64,000 bases of DNA from Pontibacter oryzae (GCF_003576375.1 NZ_QWGE01000006.1:185926-249925), one strand, 5' to 3'. Shown: positions 8,938-17,395, counted from the first letter of the stretch. A program made the numbers and translations. The notes: generated from the sequence alone by a model not told the origin.

Positions 8938-9486
8938 TTAAGCTCCTGCGCCGCCGCTGCGCCCCCTAAAGAAGCCTCGTCTGCCAGAGTTTGGCGCAGT
9001 GCGCTGTTGCCGGTAGGTTTGCACATTCTGGCGCCAGGCAGCGGTGTTGTTCATCAGGCCGGGGTTGGCATAGTAACCGGGGCGTGGCGCCATCGTACGG
9101 CCGGCCATATAACCCATTGCGCTCCACCATAACACGTTGCCCATACCAAAACCACCTTGCTGGTACGTTTGCCTGTTATCAGACAGCGCTTTCATCTGGT
9201 TGTCCAGTTCCAAGCCTTGCAGGGTGTCTACGCGCCCGTCGCTATACTTTAAAATGGCCATACTTTTGCCAGGAGCCGTAGTTTGCTCATCGGTTATCTT
9301 CCACTGGTCTGGCGCCTCTTCCGTCAATTCGGTGATAATGCCATCCGGCACAGTAGCTTCTTCCCCAGCGTTCCACTCCTCATTTTGGTTATTAGACCCG
9401 CAACCAGTGAGGCCCATGCATGCAGCAGCGGCCACAATAAACGCGTTGCGCTTCAGATCGCCTATGGTCAGGTATTTCTTTTTCAT
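8938..9486 (-). CDS. Putative lipoprotein, YgiB-like partner of the ATP-grasp gene
   Basis: Protein of 182 residues with a charged N-terminus, a hydrophobic stretch and a lipobox-like LTGC near residue 29, suggesting a lipidated envelope protein. The C-terminal third is Gly/Arg/Asn-rich with WWSAMGYMAGRTMAPRPGYY, similar in style to the low-complexity C-terminal region of E. coli YgiB, which is also encoded directly before its ygiC. The link to YgiB therefore rests on gene order, lipobox and composition, not on clear sequence identity. Function unknown. It is the first gene of the unit ending with map. Confidence 0.72.
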   Translation of the reverse strand: MKKKYLTIGDLKRNAFIVAAAACMGLTGCGSNNQNEEWNAGEEATVPDGIITELTEEAPDQWKITDEQTTAPGKSMAILKYSDGRVDTLQGLELDNQMKALSDNRQTYQQGGFGMGNVLWWSAMGYMAGRTMAPRPGYYANPGLMNNTAAWRQNVQTYRQQRTAPNSGRRGFFRGRSGGAGA

Positions 9487-9660
9487 CAGGATGAATACTT
9501 AAGTATAACTTAAAGATAAGCTTTTTACGCGGAAGCCCCGAAACCGATTGGTTTTAAACTACCCAGCAAGTTTAGCTGCCACAGGTCTTTTCCAGTCAAT
9601 GAAAGTATAAACTATCGCAACAGCAGCAGCCAAAATCACTTTCTAACTCTCTAACTCCCT

Positions 9661-10476
9661 TTACTCCCACAGCGGATAGTGTTCCAGGTGCACTTGCCGC
9701 TTAAAGAAGATGCGGGTGCTTTCCTCGAAAGAGCGTGTAAAGTCGGATACGTAGAAATGGTGGTCGCCTTTCAGAGTTTCGGCGGACAGGCTGTTTTGCT
9801 CCAGGTAATTTTTAACATGTTGGGCCACAATCTGGCTGGCGTCCAGCACATCTACCTTGCCTTCGTAGTACTGCTCTATCTGCTTTTTGATGAGCGGATA
9901 ATGCGTGCAGCCAAGTATAAGCGCCTCGATGCCCTGCAGGTGCGGGTCGGAGAGATACGCGTTAATGACGCTTTCGGAAATAGTATCGTTAAAAAAGCCT
10001 TCCTCTATCATGGCGGCCAACAGCGGCGTAGCCAAAGATTTCAGGTCGATGTTCTGGTCCAGTTCGTCCACTTTTTTGCGGTACACATTGGAGTTCACGG
10101 TTTGCTTGGTCCCGATCAGCCCGATGGTTTTGTTGGGGTATGTTTTGCCAATGTACTGCACAATCGGGTCGATAACATTCAGCACCTTAGCCTTGCTGCC
10201 CACATATTCCTTCACCAGCTCATAGGCCGCCGCCGAAGCCGAGTTGCAGGCAATAAGTATAACCTTGCACTGCTGGCGTATCAGCAAATCGCAGATCTTT
10301 ACGGCATAAGCCTGTATCGCCGCCGTGGATTTATCGCCGTAAGGCAAATGGGCTGTGTCGCCGAAGTAAACAATGCGCTCGTTTGGCAGCACATTCACAA
10401 TAGCCTGAGCCACAGTAAGCCCGCCGATACCGCTGTCGAATATCCCGATGGGTTGGTTTATCTTATTCTGAATCAT
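9661..10476 (-). CDS. murI: Glutamate racemase
   Basis: Makes D-glutamate for peptidoglycan in the cytoplasm. Family hallmarks are present: FDSGIGGLTVA at the N-terminus, the two catalytic cysteines in IACNSASAAA and LGCTHYPL, and YFGDTAHLPYG. The length of 271 residues is normal. It is transcribed alone on the minus strand, divergent from the RDD gene, with a 348 bp AT-rich region between. Confidence 0.96.
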   Translation of the reverse strand: MIQNKINQPIGIFDSGIGGLTVAQAIVNVLPNERIVYFGDTAHLPYGDKSTAAIQAYAVKICDLLIRQQCKVILIACNSASAAAYELVKEYVGSKAKVLNVIDPIVQYIGKTYPNKTIGLIGTKQTVNSNVYRKKVDELDQNIDLKSLATPLLAAMIEEGFFNDTISESVINAYLSDPHLQGIEALILGCTHYPLIKKQIEQYYEGKVDVLDASQIVAQHVKNYLEQNSLSAETLKGDHHFYVSDFTRSFEESTRIFFKRQVHLEHYPLWE

Positions 10477-10824
10477 AATGCAGCGAAAATAGCTAAAAGC
10501 AAGGCAACTGATGCGTTCACCCTTGGATTTAATGCGTCCGCTAATTTTTGTAACCTTTTTGAATTAACATCTACAACAAAAAGTTACATTCATAACAGAC
10601 ACGATTATATAAAATGGAAACTTAAATTAATTTTTTAAAAGTATTTGTTGATTAAAAACAAATTTTTACTTTTATATACTTTCTGCTCCACAAGGCTTTA
10701 CAGCTCAACCTAGCCCTAGGTTCGCCTCTTACGATGAACACTCTTGTTTCCTGGTAAGCCAATTTTTGTTTACCAAGCCAGTGTAACAAGCTGTTTCCTG
10801 CAAACATTTTTAAACCCTATCATT
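10477..10824. other. AT-rich divergent intergenic region murI / RDD protein
   Basis: No gene seen. The middle (10600-10685) is strongly A/T-rich and should hold the promoter of the plus-strand RDD gene; the left part should hold that of murI. I found no clear TTTG-N19-TAnnTTTG pair. Confidence 0.5.
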
Positions 10825-11328
10825 ATGCAAACAGCTTATACTTTACCAAACGCTCCAACTATCCGGCGCTCTGCTTTATATGGCAGCCTGCCTGCACGCC
10901 TGGTTGCTTTTCTGGTGGATACAACCCTCATTATCTTCTCGTATACTTTTGTATTATACGGCATGAGTTCCTCGCCAGAGCAGCTATATACCTGGAAAAA
11001 CGTATCACAGCAAAGCTTCAACCTCACAGAGATGCTTGTGGTTATCAAAATGATTTTCCTGAACCCATACCTACCTATCATCCACTGGGCATACTATACT
11101 ATATTGGAGTCATCGGAGAAACAGGCTACCGTTGGCAAGTTTACATTAGGGCTTAAAGTAACCGACCTACGTGGCCGCCGCATTACGTTTCTTCAGGCCA
11201 ACATGCGCTACCTCTTTAAGCTGGCCTCCGCGGCACTGCTGATGCTGGGCTTTTTCCTGATGCTAACCTCGCGCCGCAGCCAAATGCTGCACGATTACTT
11301 GGCGCGCGCACTGGTGGTTTCAGAATAG
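10825..11328 (+). CDS. RDD family integral membrane protein
   Basis: Small membrane protein with an RDD domain: RLVAFLVDTTLIIFSYTF at the N-terminus (conserved R and D), a second helix around PYLPIIHWAYYTILESS, GKFTLGLKVTDLRGRRITFLQANMRYLFK, then a third helix and a charged tail. The start chosen is the ATG at 10825 (MQTAYTLP), giving 167 residues; an in-frame ATG at 10744 would add 27 residues without membrane or domain character. RDD proteins are linked to ion homeostasis and transport, but the role here is unknown. Confidence 0.85.
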   Translation: MQTAYTLPNAPTIRRSALYGSLPARLVAFLVDTTLIIFSYTFVLYGMSSSPEQLYTWKNVSQQSFNLTEMLVVIKMIFLNPYLPIIHWAYYTILESSEKQATVGKFTLGLKVTDLRGRRITFLQANMRYLFKLASAALLMLGFFLMLTSRRSQMLHDYLARALVVSE

Positions 11329-11403
11329 CCATTCACTCAAAAATTGCACTACTTTTTCACGTTTTCGGGCTTCAGCCGTATACACTCTCTGAAAACAAAC
11401 TTG

Positions 11404-11412
11404 AAAGGAGGG
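11404..11412 (+). promoter_or_regulatory. Strong Shine-Dalgarno sequence
   Basis: AAAGGAGGG with its GGAGG core five bases before the ATG at 11417. Nearly all other genes in this window lack such a site, as expected for Bacteroidota, so this near-perfect anti-16S match is exceptional. Confidence 0.7.
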
Positions 11413-11416
11413 AACT

Positions 11417-11806
11417 ATGCGATTTATTCCAACCCGTTTCCACGGGGTTTTAGACTATGTTGTGGGGCTCATATTCATACTTGCCCCCTGGTTATTTGGC
11501 TTCTCTGACGTAGGTGCCGCCACCTGGACGATTGTAGCCGCTGGTATTATAGTTTTGGTTCAGACGGTCTTCACTGATTTTGAGGTAGGCCTCGTTCATA
11601 AGATCCCGATGCGCACGCACCTGATGCTGGATTTTGTGCTCGGCCTCATACTTGCGTTCTCACCATGGATCTTTAGTTTTGATGAAAGGGTATTTATGCC
11701 GCACTTAGTGGGTGGAGTATTCGCCATACTTGCATCCATAACCACGCACCGCGTACCCAGCCATAATTACACTCGCATCCATGCCACCCAAAGGACCAAA
11801 CATTAA
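11417..11806 (+). CDS. SPW repeat protein
   Basis: Membrane protein of 129 residues with four hydrophobic helices arranged as two similar halves; each half carries the family signature, here APWLFGFSD and SPWIFSFDE. The function of SPW-repeat proteins is not established. It is unusual in having a full Shine-Dalgarno sequence (11404-11412). A strong hairpin terminator follows. Confidence 0.88.
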   Translation: MRFIPTRFHGVLDYVVGLIFILAPWLFGFSDVGAATWTIVAAGIIVLVQTVFTDFEVGLVHKIPMRTHLMLDFVLGLILAFSPWIFSFDERVFMPHLVGGVFAILASITTHRVPSHNYTRIHATQRTKH

Positions 11807-11822
11807 TTAGATAACACATGGC

Positions 11823-11862
11823 AAAAAGGCTGACCTACTTATAGGCCAGCCTTTTTGTTTTT
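11823..11862 (+). terminator. Rho-independent terminator after the SPW gene
   Basis: Stem AAAAAGGCTGaCCTA (11823-11837) with TAGGcCAGCCTTTTT (11842-11856), a 4-base loop and a T-rich tail. The A-rich left flank would also allow function on the other strand. Confidence 0.8.
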
Positions 11863-11905
11863 CGTGGCCACTTGTATTAAATTATCTTTTGTGTCGGCAC
11901 ATCAC

Positions 11906-11913
11906 TAACTTTG
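11906..11913 (+). promoter_or_regulatory. Candidate -7 box (TAACTTTG) for the ABC-F gene
   Basis: TAACTTTG matches the Bacteroidota -7 consensus TAnnTTTG exactly and ends 4 bases before the ATG at 11918, implying a leaderless or nearly leaderless mRNA if used. No TTTG lies at the usual 19-21 bp spacing upstream, so this is only a weak call. Confidence 0.35.
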
Positions 11914-11917
11914 CTAC

Positions 11918-13798
11918 ATGAATTACCTATCAGCAGAAAATATATCTAAAAGCTTTGGCGATCGCTGGCTTTTCAAGAACCTTAACTTTGGCATCAGCCA
12001 GGGCCAGCGTGTGGTATTGGTGGGCGTAAACGGCTCCGGTAAAACCACTTTGCTTAACGTGCTGGCCGGCAAGTTACCGCCAGACAGCGGCAGCGTGAGC
12101 GTGCGCAAAGAGATCAGCATTGGTTACCTGGGCCAAAACCCCGAGTTTGATGAGGAACTTACCGTGCAGCAGACCATCTTCGCCATGCAGAACGAAACCC
12201 TTGAGCTGATACAGGCTTATGAGAAAGCAATCGAGGACCCTAACACCAGCGCAGAGAAGATGCAGCACCTTATGGAACGCATGGACGAGCGCCAGGCCTG
12301 GGACTTTGAGGTAAAGGTAAAACAGATTCTCTCCAAACTGGGCATCAACAACCTTGATGTGCAGATCAAAAGCCTATCGGGTGGGCAGCGCAAGCGTGTA
12401 GCCATGGCCCGCGTGCTGATTGAGGAGCCAAGCATGCTGATTCTGGATGAGCCTACCAACCACCTCGACCTGGATACCATTGAGTGGTTGGAAGGATTTT
12501 TGGGCACCCAGAACACGACCCTGCTCATGGTTACGCACGACCGCTATTTCCTGGACAAAGTAGCCAACGAGATTGCCGAGCTCGACAACGGCGAGATTTA
12601 TACCTATAAAGGCAACTACAGCTACTTCCTCGAGAAAAAGGCAGATAGAGAGCAATCGGAGGCGGCGGAAACCGAGAAAGCCCGCAACCTCATGCGCAAA
12701 GAGCTTGACTGGATACGCCGCCAGCCAAAAGCCCGAGGCACTAAAGCAAAGTATAGAGTGGATGCCTTTGAGGAATTAAAGGAGAAAGCCGCTAAGAAAA
12801 CTGCTGGGCCGCAACTAGAGCTATCGGTTAAAACAACCCGCCAGGGAGGCAAAATCATCGAAGTAGACCACATCTCAAAGGCATTTGGGCCCAAAAAGAT
12901 TGTGAACGACTTTAGCTATGTGTTCAAGAAAAAGGACCGCATTGGCATTGTAGGCCCGAACGGAGCCGGAAAATCCACGTTCCTTAACATGCTGACCGGC
13001 AAACTGCAGCCCGACTCCGGTATGGTTGATGCCGGCCAAACCACGGTTTTCGGCTACTATACCCAGGACGAACTGACCTTTAAGGACGACCAGCGCGTAA
13101 TAGATATCGTAAAGGAGATTGCTGAGGTAGTAGAGATGGCCAACGGCGAGGTGATCACGGCAAGCCAGTTTCTGCAGCACTTCCAGTTTGCGCCGCCACA
13201 GCAGTATACCTTTGTAAGCAAGCTAAGCGGTGGAGAGAAGCGCCGCCTGCAGCTGCTGCGCGTGCTCATCAAGAACCCGAACTTCCTTATACTCGATGAG
13301 CCTACCAACGACCTGGACATCATTACTCTAAACATACTAGAGGATTTCCTGCTGAACTTTGGCGGGTGCTTACTTATTGTAAGCCACGACCGCTACTTTA
13401 TGGATAGGCTGGTAGAGCACCTGTTTGTTTTTGAGGGCGACGGGCAGATCCGTAACTTCCCGGGCAACTACTCTGATTACCGTGAGTGGCAGAAGGATCA
13501 GGAGAAAATTCAGCAGGAAGAGGTGAAAGCCGCACCGGCACCCGTTGCAGAGAAAAAGCAGGAGCCACAGCCAAGCCAAAAGCGCAAGGCTACTTTTAAC
13601 GAGAAGCAGGAGTATGAGCGCCTCGAAAAGGAAATAGCCCAGATGGAAAAACGCAAGTCAGAGATTGTGGAAACCATGAACAGCAACACTTTAACCGATC
13701 ATGAAGAACTGACTGCCCTGGCCAGAGAACTGGAAAGTATAAACGAGCAGCTCGAGGAAAAGGAATTCCGTTGGCTGGAGCTAGCCGAACTGATGTAG
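11918..13798 (+). CDS. ABC-F family ATPase (Uup-like)
   Basis: Soluble protein of 626 residues with two ABC domains and no membrane segment. Domain 1 has Walker A GVNGSGKTT, signature LSGGQRKR and Walker B MLILDEPTNH; domain 2 has GPNGAGKST, LSGGEKRR and FLILDEPTND. Between them lies the ABC-F linker (residues about 240-310), and the C-terminal 80 residues form a charged coiled coil (KQEYERLEKEIAQMEKRKSE) after a Pro/Ala-rich hinge, as in Uup. ABC-F proteins act on ribosomes; Uup-type members are linked to ribosome or branched-DNA handling. Monocistronic with its own terminator. Confidence 0.93.
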   Translation: MNYLSAENISKSFGDRWLFKNLNFGISQGQRVVLVGVNGSGKTTLLNVLAGKLPPDSGSVSVRKEISIGYLGQNPEFDEELTVQQTIFAMQNETLELIQAYEKAIEDPNTSAEKMQHLMERMDERQAWDFEVKVKQILSKLGINNLDVQIKSLSGGQRKRVAMARVLIEEPSMLILDEPTNHLDLDTIEWLEGFLGTQNTTLLMVTHDRYFLDKVANEIAELDNGEIYTYKGNYSYFLEKKADREQSEAAETEKARNLMRKELDWIRRQPKARGTKAKYRVDAFEELKEKAAKKTAGPQLELSVKTTRQGGKIIEVDHISKAFGPKKIVNDFSYVFKKKDRIGIVGPNGAGKSTFLNMLTGKLQPDSGMVDAGQTTVFGYYTQDELTFKDDQRVIDIVKEIAEVVEMANGEVITASQFLQHFQFAPPQQYTFVSKLSGGEKRRLQLLRVLIKNPNFLILDEPTNDLDIITLNILEDFLLNFGGCLLIVSHDRYFMDRLVEHLFVFEGDGQIRNFPGNYSDYREWQKDQEKIQQEEVKAAPAPVAEKKQEPQPSQKRKATFNEKQEYERLEKEIAQMEKRKSEIVETMNSNTLTDHEELTALARELESINEQLEEKEFRWLELAELM

Positions 13799-13819
13799 CA
13801 TTTGCAACTAATAAAAGTA

Positions 13820-13860
13820 ACAAAGGCTGGCAGGTTATACCTGCCAGCCTTTGTTTTTTT
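13820..13860 (+). terminator. Rho-independent terminator after the ABC-F gene
   Basis: Perfect 16-bp stem ACAAAGGCTGGCAGGT / ACCTGCCAGCCTTTGT, a 3-base loop, then seven T residues. Confidence 0.92.
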
Positions 13861-13866
13861 AAGGCG

Positions 13867-14985
13867 CTAGTCTAATCCTTTAATAATCACGCTCCGCTTT
13901 TCGTTTTGCCCACCCATGCGCACTATTTTTCGTTCAAAATCTTTGGGGTCGTTGATGGTTTCGTAAAATTCGTCCAGAAATTTAAGGGTGCGCTTACGAT
14001 ATTTTCTATCGAGCAACTCGCACTCTAAGTACACCGCGTAAATAGCTGTTTTGCGGTTGTTAAAGTATGGCACTAACTCTTGGTAAACCGCATCAGGGAA
14101 GGTATAGCCCCTGAAGAGGCGCTGCCGTACCGAGGTAATCCCGATCTCAGGAGGCGGTTTGGCATAAGGCGGCATCACAATACCGGTATAGTCAAAATCG
14201 TAAGGTATGGGCACGGGCCTGCTTCCGGTGTGTAAGTATAAAAGCCTAATGTTGTGCCTAAAAGGCACCGACCAATCTGTATTGCCAATCATGTACTGAA
14301 ACAGGGCCAACTTTGCCATGGCGCGGTCATCGGTAGCATCCATCCGGATAACCAACTCATCGGCCAAAATCACGCCTTTGCTCCGCTCCGCCAGGTCATC
14401 CTCGTCTTCGATCAGAAATGCATACATATGCTCATCGCTTTTCCTGCCTTCGCTATCCTGGTACATTACTTTGCAGAGACGCACCCTAAAACTGTAATCT
14501 GAAAGCATGTTGTATAGCTTGTACACAAGGTATTCCCGGATAACATACTTCTCGCTGTTGCAGTGCGTAACTAGCTTTACCTTGTTGGCACCTGCAAAAA
14601 CGGTATGCATTACTTTGGTTTTAGGGAAATTGAGCAAGAGCGGCGGAAAATCGCACACGCTGGGGTCGCGGCGGTGCTTGCCTCTCACCCTCACTTTTAG
14701 CGCTACGGTTATTGCCTCTCCTGCGTTAGATCTGTAATGTATTGTAGCCGGATGGTAGTTACGTTCATCATCACGGTCTTTTAGAAGCGTTTTCATGTTT
14801 GCGTGCAATGTAAACTCCAGCAACTCATCCGAGCCAAATAGTTCTTTGGCTTCAGCTGGTTGGCCTATACCTGCACTTATCGGATTGCTGATTGCTTGCC
14901 TGTGCGTAGGCTGCACGGCCATACCTATACTGGCCATCCATAAGAAAGCAAATACAATAAGTGCCGATTTTATACATGTAGCCAT
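13867..14985 (-). CDS. Secreted protein of unknown function with CotH-kinase-like motifs
   Basis: Protein of 372 residues with an N-terminal signal peptide (hydrophobic residues about 5-23). I do not recognise it with certainty. The middle has ALFQYMIGNTDWSVPFRHN followed about 20 residues later by PVPIPYDFDYTGIV; this spacing of a D-x(6)-N-like loop and a DFD motif resembles the atypical protein kinase fold seen in CotH and related proteins. A C-terminal region with many Arg/Lys/Tyr follows. It lies 91 bp downstream of the phosphodiesterase-like gene on the same strand and may be co-transcribed. The kinase suggestion is an inference from motifs only. Confidence 0.6.
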   Translation of the reverse strand: MATCIKSALIVFAFLWMASIGMAVQPTHRQAISNPISAGIGQPAEAKELFGSDELLEFTLHANMKTLLKDRDDERNYHPATIHYRSNAGEAITVALKVRVRGKHRRDPSVCDFPPLLLNFPKTKVMHTVFAGANKVKLVTHCNSEKYVIREYLVYKLYNMLSDYSFRVRLCKVMYQDSEGRKSDEHMYAFLIEDEDDLAERSKGVILADELVIRMDATDDRAMAKLALFQYMIGNTDWSVPFRHNIRLLYLHTGSRPVPIPYDFDYTGIVMPPYAKPPPEIGITSVRQRLFRGYTFPDAVYQELVPYFNNRKTAIYAVYLECELLDRKYRKRTLKFLDEFYETINDPKDFERKIVRMGGQNEKRSVIIKGLD

Positions 14986-15076
14986 AGCCTCTTGCCCGAG
15001 AAACTGTTCGGGCCTCTCCCCCTCTCTACTTCTTCCATTGGCTACCTGCTTACATAATTTTTAATGCACGGTAGTA

Positions 15077-16150
15077 TTATTGACTGGGCAGCAACAAGGT
15101 ATCTGCCTCGATGCGTTTTAAGGCTTTCTTAGAGAACAGGTCTAAGATGATTTGCCCTTCCGACTGCTCCATCCGAAAGCCGAGCATAGGTGCGATGGTA
15201 CTGGGTATATCAACCAGAGAGTACTGGTCTGTAATTATGGCTCCTTTCTTAAAATCCGGGCCTATTGCCAGCAAACTGATGTGCCGACAGCCCTCGCAGT
15301 CATCGCCATGATCTATCCAACCGCCATCCACCGTATCGAGGTGGCGGCCATGATCGTTGGTAACCAATAACGTGGTTTTTTTACGGTAGTGCTTGTCTTT
15401 CCGCAGGAAGTCCCATAGCTGCTTTACATACCTGTCGGAGCGGGAAATGCCGCGCAGGTAATATTCCCAGTTGCCTGCATGTGCGTAGCCATCCGGCTCC
15501 ATAAAGTTGATAAACACCAAATTAGGGTGGTTAGCAGACATTATTCTTTTTGCTTCCAGCAGCGTGAGCGAGTCGGCGCGGTAGCCTGTGCCCGGCCCGT
15601 TTACACCGCAATTTGTGGATGGCTGATACTTATTTTGCCATATGCTATCGGTGGTGTTCGCCAGTATGTTCAGTTTATCTTTACTGGTGATGAGCCACGC
15701 TGCCGTAGCCGGCTTGCCTGTTTTCTTGAGCCAGTATTGCAGAACGGAGGGATGCGCAGGCAATTCTGCACCATAATTGTCGATGGGTTGCCTTACACCC
15801 GTTGTTATGGCCGTATGCCCAGCGTTTGTGTACGTATAACCTTCGTTCATGAAACTGCTGAAGTATACGCCCTTGGGCCGTAGCTTGGTAGCCATGTTTG
15901 GAACAAGGCCGGGTGTATTGCCCCAGCTTTCGGAGTAGCGCGGGCCATCAATCACCACAACTACAATGTTTTGCGTGCGTAGAGGCTTAATTTTGGCACC
16001 TGTACGCGGCGTGGCGCAACCTGTAAGCATAAAGCCCACTAGCAAGCAGAACCAGGTGTAAAAGCCGGCACCTGTGCGTTTCGGGTCGGTAATTTTTAGA
16101 CTGTAAATCAATTTATTATATGGCAGGTTATTTTTGTATACGAGGCACAA
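15077..16150 (-). CDS. Alkaline phosphatase / type I phosphodiesterase superfamily lipoprotein
   Basis: Metal-dependent hydrolase of the alkaline phosphatase-sulfatase superfamily, probably lipid-anchored in the envelope: residues about 29-44 form a hydrophobic segment ending in LTGC. Metal and nucleophile positions visible: Asp in VVVVIDGPRYSE, the nucleophile region TNAGHTAITTG, Asp and His in MEPDGYAHAG, DH in VTNDHGRH, and a late His in CEGCRH. Length 357 residues. The substrate is unknown. An unusual Cys pair (DCEGC) precedes the last His. It is divergent from the phhA leader. Confidence 0.8.
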   Translation of the reverse strand: MCLVYKNNLPYNKLIYSLKITDPKRTGAGFYTWFCLLVGFMLTGCATPRTGAKIKPLRTQNIVVVVIDGPRYSESWGNTPGLVPNMATKLRPKGVYFSSFMNEGYTYTNAGHTAITTGVRQPIDNYGAELPAHPSVLQYWLKKTGKPATAAWLITSKDKLNILANTTDSIWQNKYQPSTNCGVNGPGTGYRADSLTLLEAKRIMSANHPNLVFINFMEPDGYAHAGNWEYYLRGISRSDRYVKQLWDFLRKDKHYRKKTTLLVTNDHGRHLDTVDGGWIDHGDDCEGCRHISLLAIGPDFKKGAIITDQYSLVDIPSTIAPMLGFRMEQSEGQIILDLFSKKALKRIEADTLLLPSQ

Positions 16151-16339
16151 GGTCTTTTAGCTAAAAACAAGGCACTTAATAAACTGATCACCAACGCGCT
16201 ACATAACCAAAAACCTCCAGGCGCATTGCTCCCTTGGGCAGGAATCCAAGTGTGGCTTTTCATAAAAACATGGTAAAAAGGCAAAACAATTTTTGCTTTT
16301 GTCGTATAAGTTTTCATTCTTGCAAACAGAAGATACCAA

Positions 16340-16483
16340 ATGCATAACCCGACAGCCATAGCGACCACACTTTCCCAGCCAACTTCCCTTGGCATGGCGC
16401 TGCTGTCTTCTGCTTATTCTTATTGCCTGAGCGTGTATAGCTATTACAGCTATTATTATCGCTATTACCGCATCCGCAGCTAA
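16340..16483 (+). CDS. Tyrosine-rich leader peptide of phhA
   Basis: An ORF of 47 codons (or 29 from an internal ATG at 16394) ending 128 bases before phhA. Ten of its last 22 residues are Tyr, including YSYYSYYYRYYR near the end, and it stops shortly before a terminator hairpin (16545-16580). This is the layout of a ribosome-mediated attenuator: a lack of charged tRNA-Tyr would stall the ribosome on the Tyr run and change the downstream RNA fold. The biochemical logic fits, since PhhA converts Phe to Tyr. Direct observation: ORF, Tyr run, hairpin. Inference: attenuation. Confidence 0.72.
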   Translation: MHNPTAIATTLSQPTSLGMALLSSAYSYCLSVYSYYSYYYRYYRIRS

Positions 16484-16512
16484 GGCAATCACCAAAACCA
16501 TTTTCAGTACCA

Positions 16513-16580
16513 CGGGATAAATTCCCGCTACCGGTGAACCTGCCAAAGCAGCGGCTCAAGCCCCTGCTTTTTTCTTTTTA
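16513..16580 (+). terminator. Attenuator terminator in the phhA leader
   Basis: Terminator stem AAAGCAGcGGC (16545-16555) with GCCcCTGCTTT (16560-16570), a 4-base loop and a T-rich tail (TTTCTTTTT) to about 16579. A small upstream hairpin CGGGA/TCCCG (16513-16527) precedes it, and GGCA-x-TCACC (16484-16493) can pair with GGTGA-x3-TGCC (16533-16544) around it. Being before phhA, the terminator must be bypassed for phhA expression. I could not single out one antiterminator partner with confidence. Confidence 0.68.
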
Positions 16581-16611
16581 TACCGATTTTAAAATATCAA
16601 AACATAAAGCA

Positions 16612-17355
16612 ATGAACCTGAAACAAAACTACAGCTCATACACAGAAGAAAACCACAACGTTTGGTCTATCCTTTTCGACCGCCAGATTGAAAACCTGCC
16701 CGACAAAGCGATACCGGAGTTTCTGGATGGCCTTAAGAAAGTTGGCTTTACGCGTGAGCGCATCCCGAACTTCGATGATGTGAACAAAAAGATAAAGCCA
16801 ATTACTGGCTTTGAGGTGGTGGCCGCCCCAGGAATTGTGGATGATGCCTTGTTCTTCCAGCTAATCGCCAACAAGCAATTCCCGGCCACGGTTTGGGTGC
16901 GCCGCATGGACCAGCTCGATTACCTGGAAGAGCCGGACATGTTCCATGATGTGTTTGGGCATGTGCCGCTGCTCACCATCCCGGTTTACTGCGATTTCCT
17001 GGCCAAGCTGTCGGCCATGGCTCTCGAGCACATTGATAGGCCTGATATTATTGACCGCCTAACTCGCATTTACTGGTATACAATTGAGTTTGGACTGTTT
17101 AGGAAGCCGGGCGAGAAAGCTAAGATTTACGGGGCTGGTATACTTTCATCCGTTGGCGAGAGTAAGCTGTCGGTGTCTGATGAGAGCGTAAAGTATGATT
17201 TTGACGTGCAGCACATCCTGGATACGTCTTACATCAAAGAAACCTTCCAGAGCCAGTACTTCTGCATCGAGAGCTTTGAGCAGTTGTTGCATAGCCTGCC
17301 GCAGGTGCACGACGCTATACAAAAGCTGCGCGAAGAGCCTATAGCGAGCTGCTAA
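16612..17355 (+). CDS. phhA: Phenylalanine 4-monooxygenase
   Basis: Tetrahydropterin- and iron-dependent aromatic amino acid hydroxylase converting L-Phe to L-Tyr. Hallmarks: the iron ligands in DMFHDVFGHVPLL (two His, the HDxFGH pattern) and the Glu in YWYTIEFGL, plus GAGILSSVGES. The start ATG at 16612 (MNLKQNYSSY) gives 247 residues, normal for single-domain bacterial enzymes; a frame extension to 16534 would run through the terminator hairpin and is rejected. The Tyr-rich leader implies control by tyrosine supply, hence a biosynthetic rather than catabolic role. No pterin recycling gene is adjacent. Confidence 0.95.
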   Translation: MNLKQNYSSYTEENHNVWSILFDRQIENLPDKAIPEFLDGLKKVGFTRERIPNFDDVNKKIKPITGFEVVAAPGIVDDALFFQLIANKQFPATVWVRRMDQLDYLEEPDMFHDVFGHVPLLTIPVYCDFLAKLSAMALEHIDRPDIIDRLTRIYWYTIEFGLFRKPGEKAKIYGAGILSSVGESKLSVSDESVKYDFDVQHILDTSYIKETFQSQYFCIESFEQLLHSLPQVHDAIQKLREEPIASC

Positions 17356-17395
17356 GCCAATATATAAACAAATGAGATTTGTTTGAGTTGAGAAG

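Noticed and set aside
9679..10638. Plus-strand ORF of 319 codons
   Set aside because: Antisense shadow of murI, which has both catalytic Cys motifs.
10644..10690. Promoter TTTG ... TATACTTTC before the RDD gene
   Set aside because: The spacing (29 bases) and -7 box are too far from the consensus to call.
16199..16546. Minus-strand ORF of 115 codons opposite the phhA leader
   Set aside because: Low-complexity product caused by the Tyr codon run and hairpins on the other strand; the plus-strand leader explains the sequence better.
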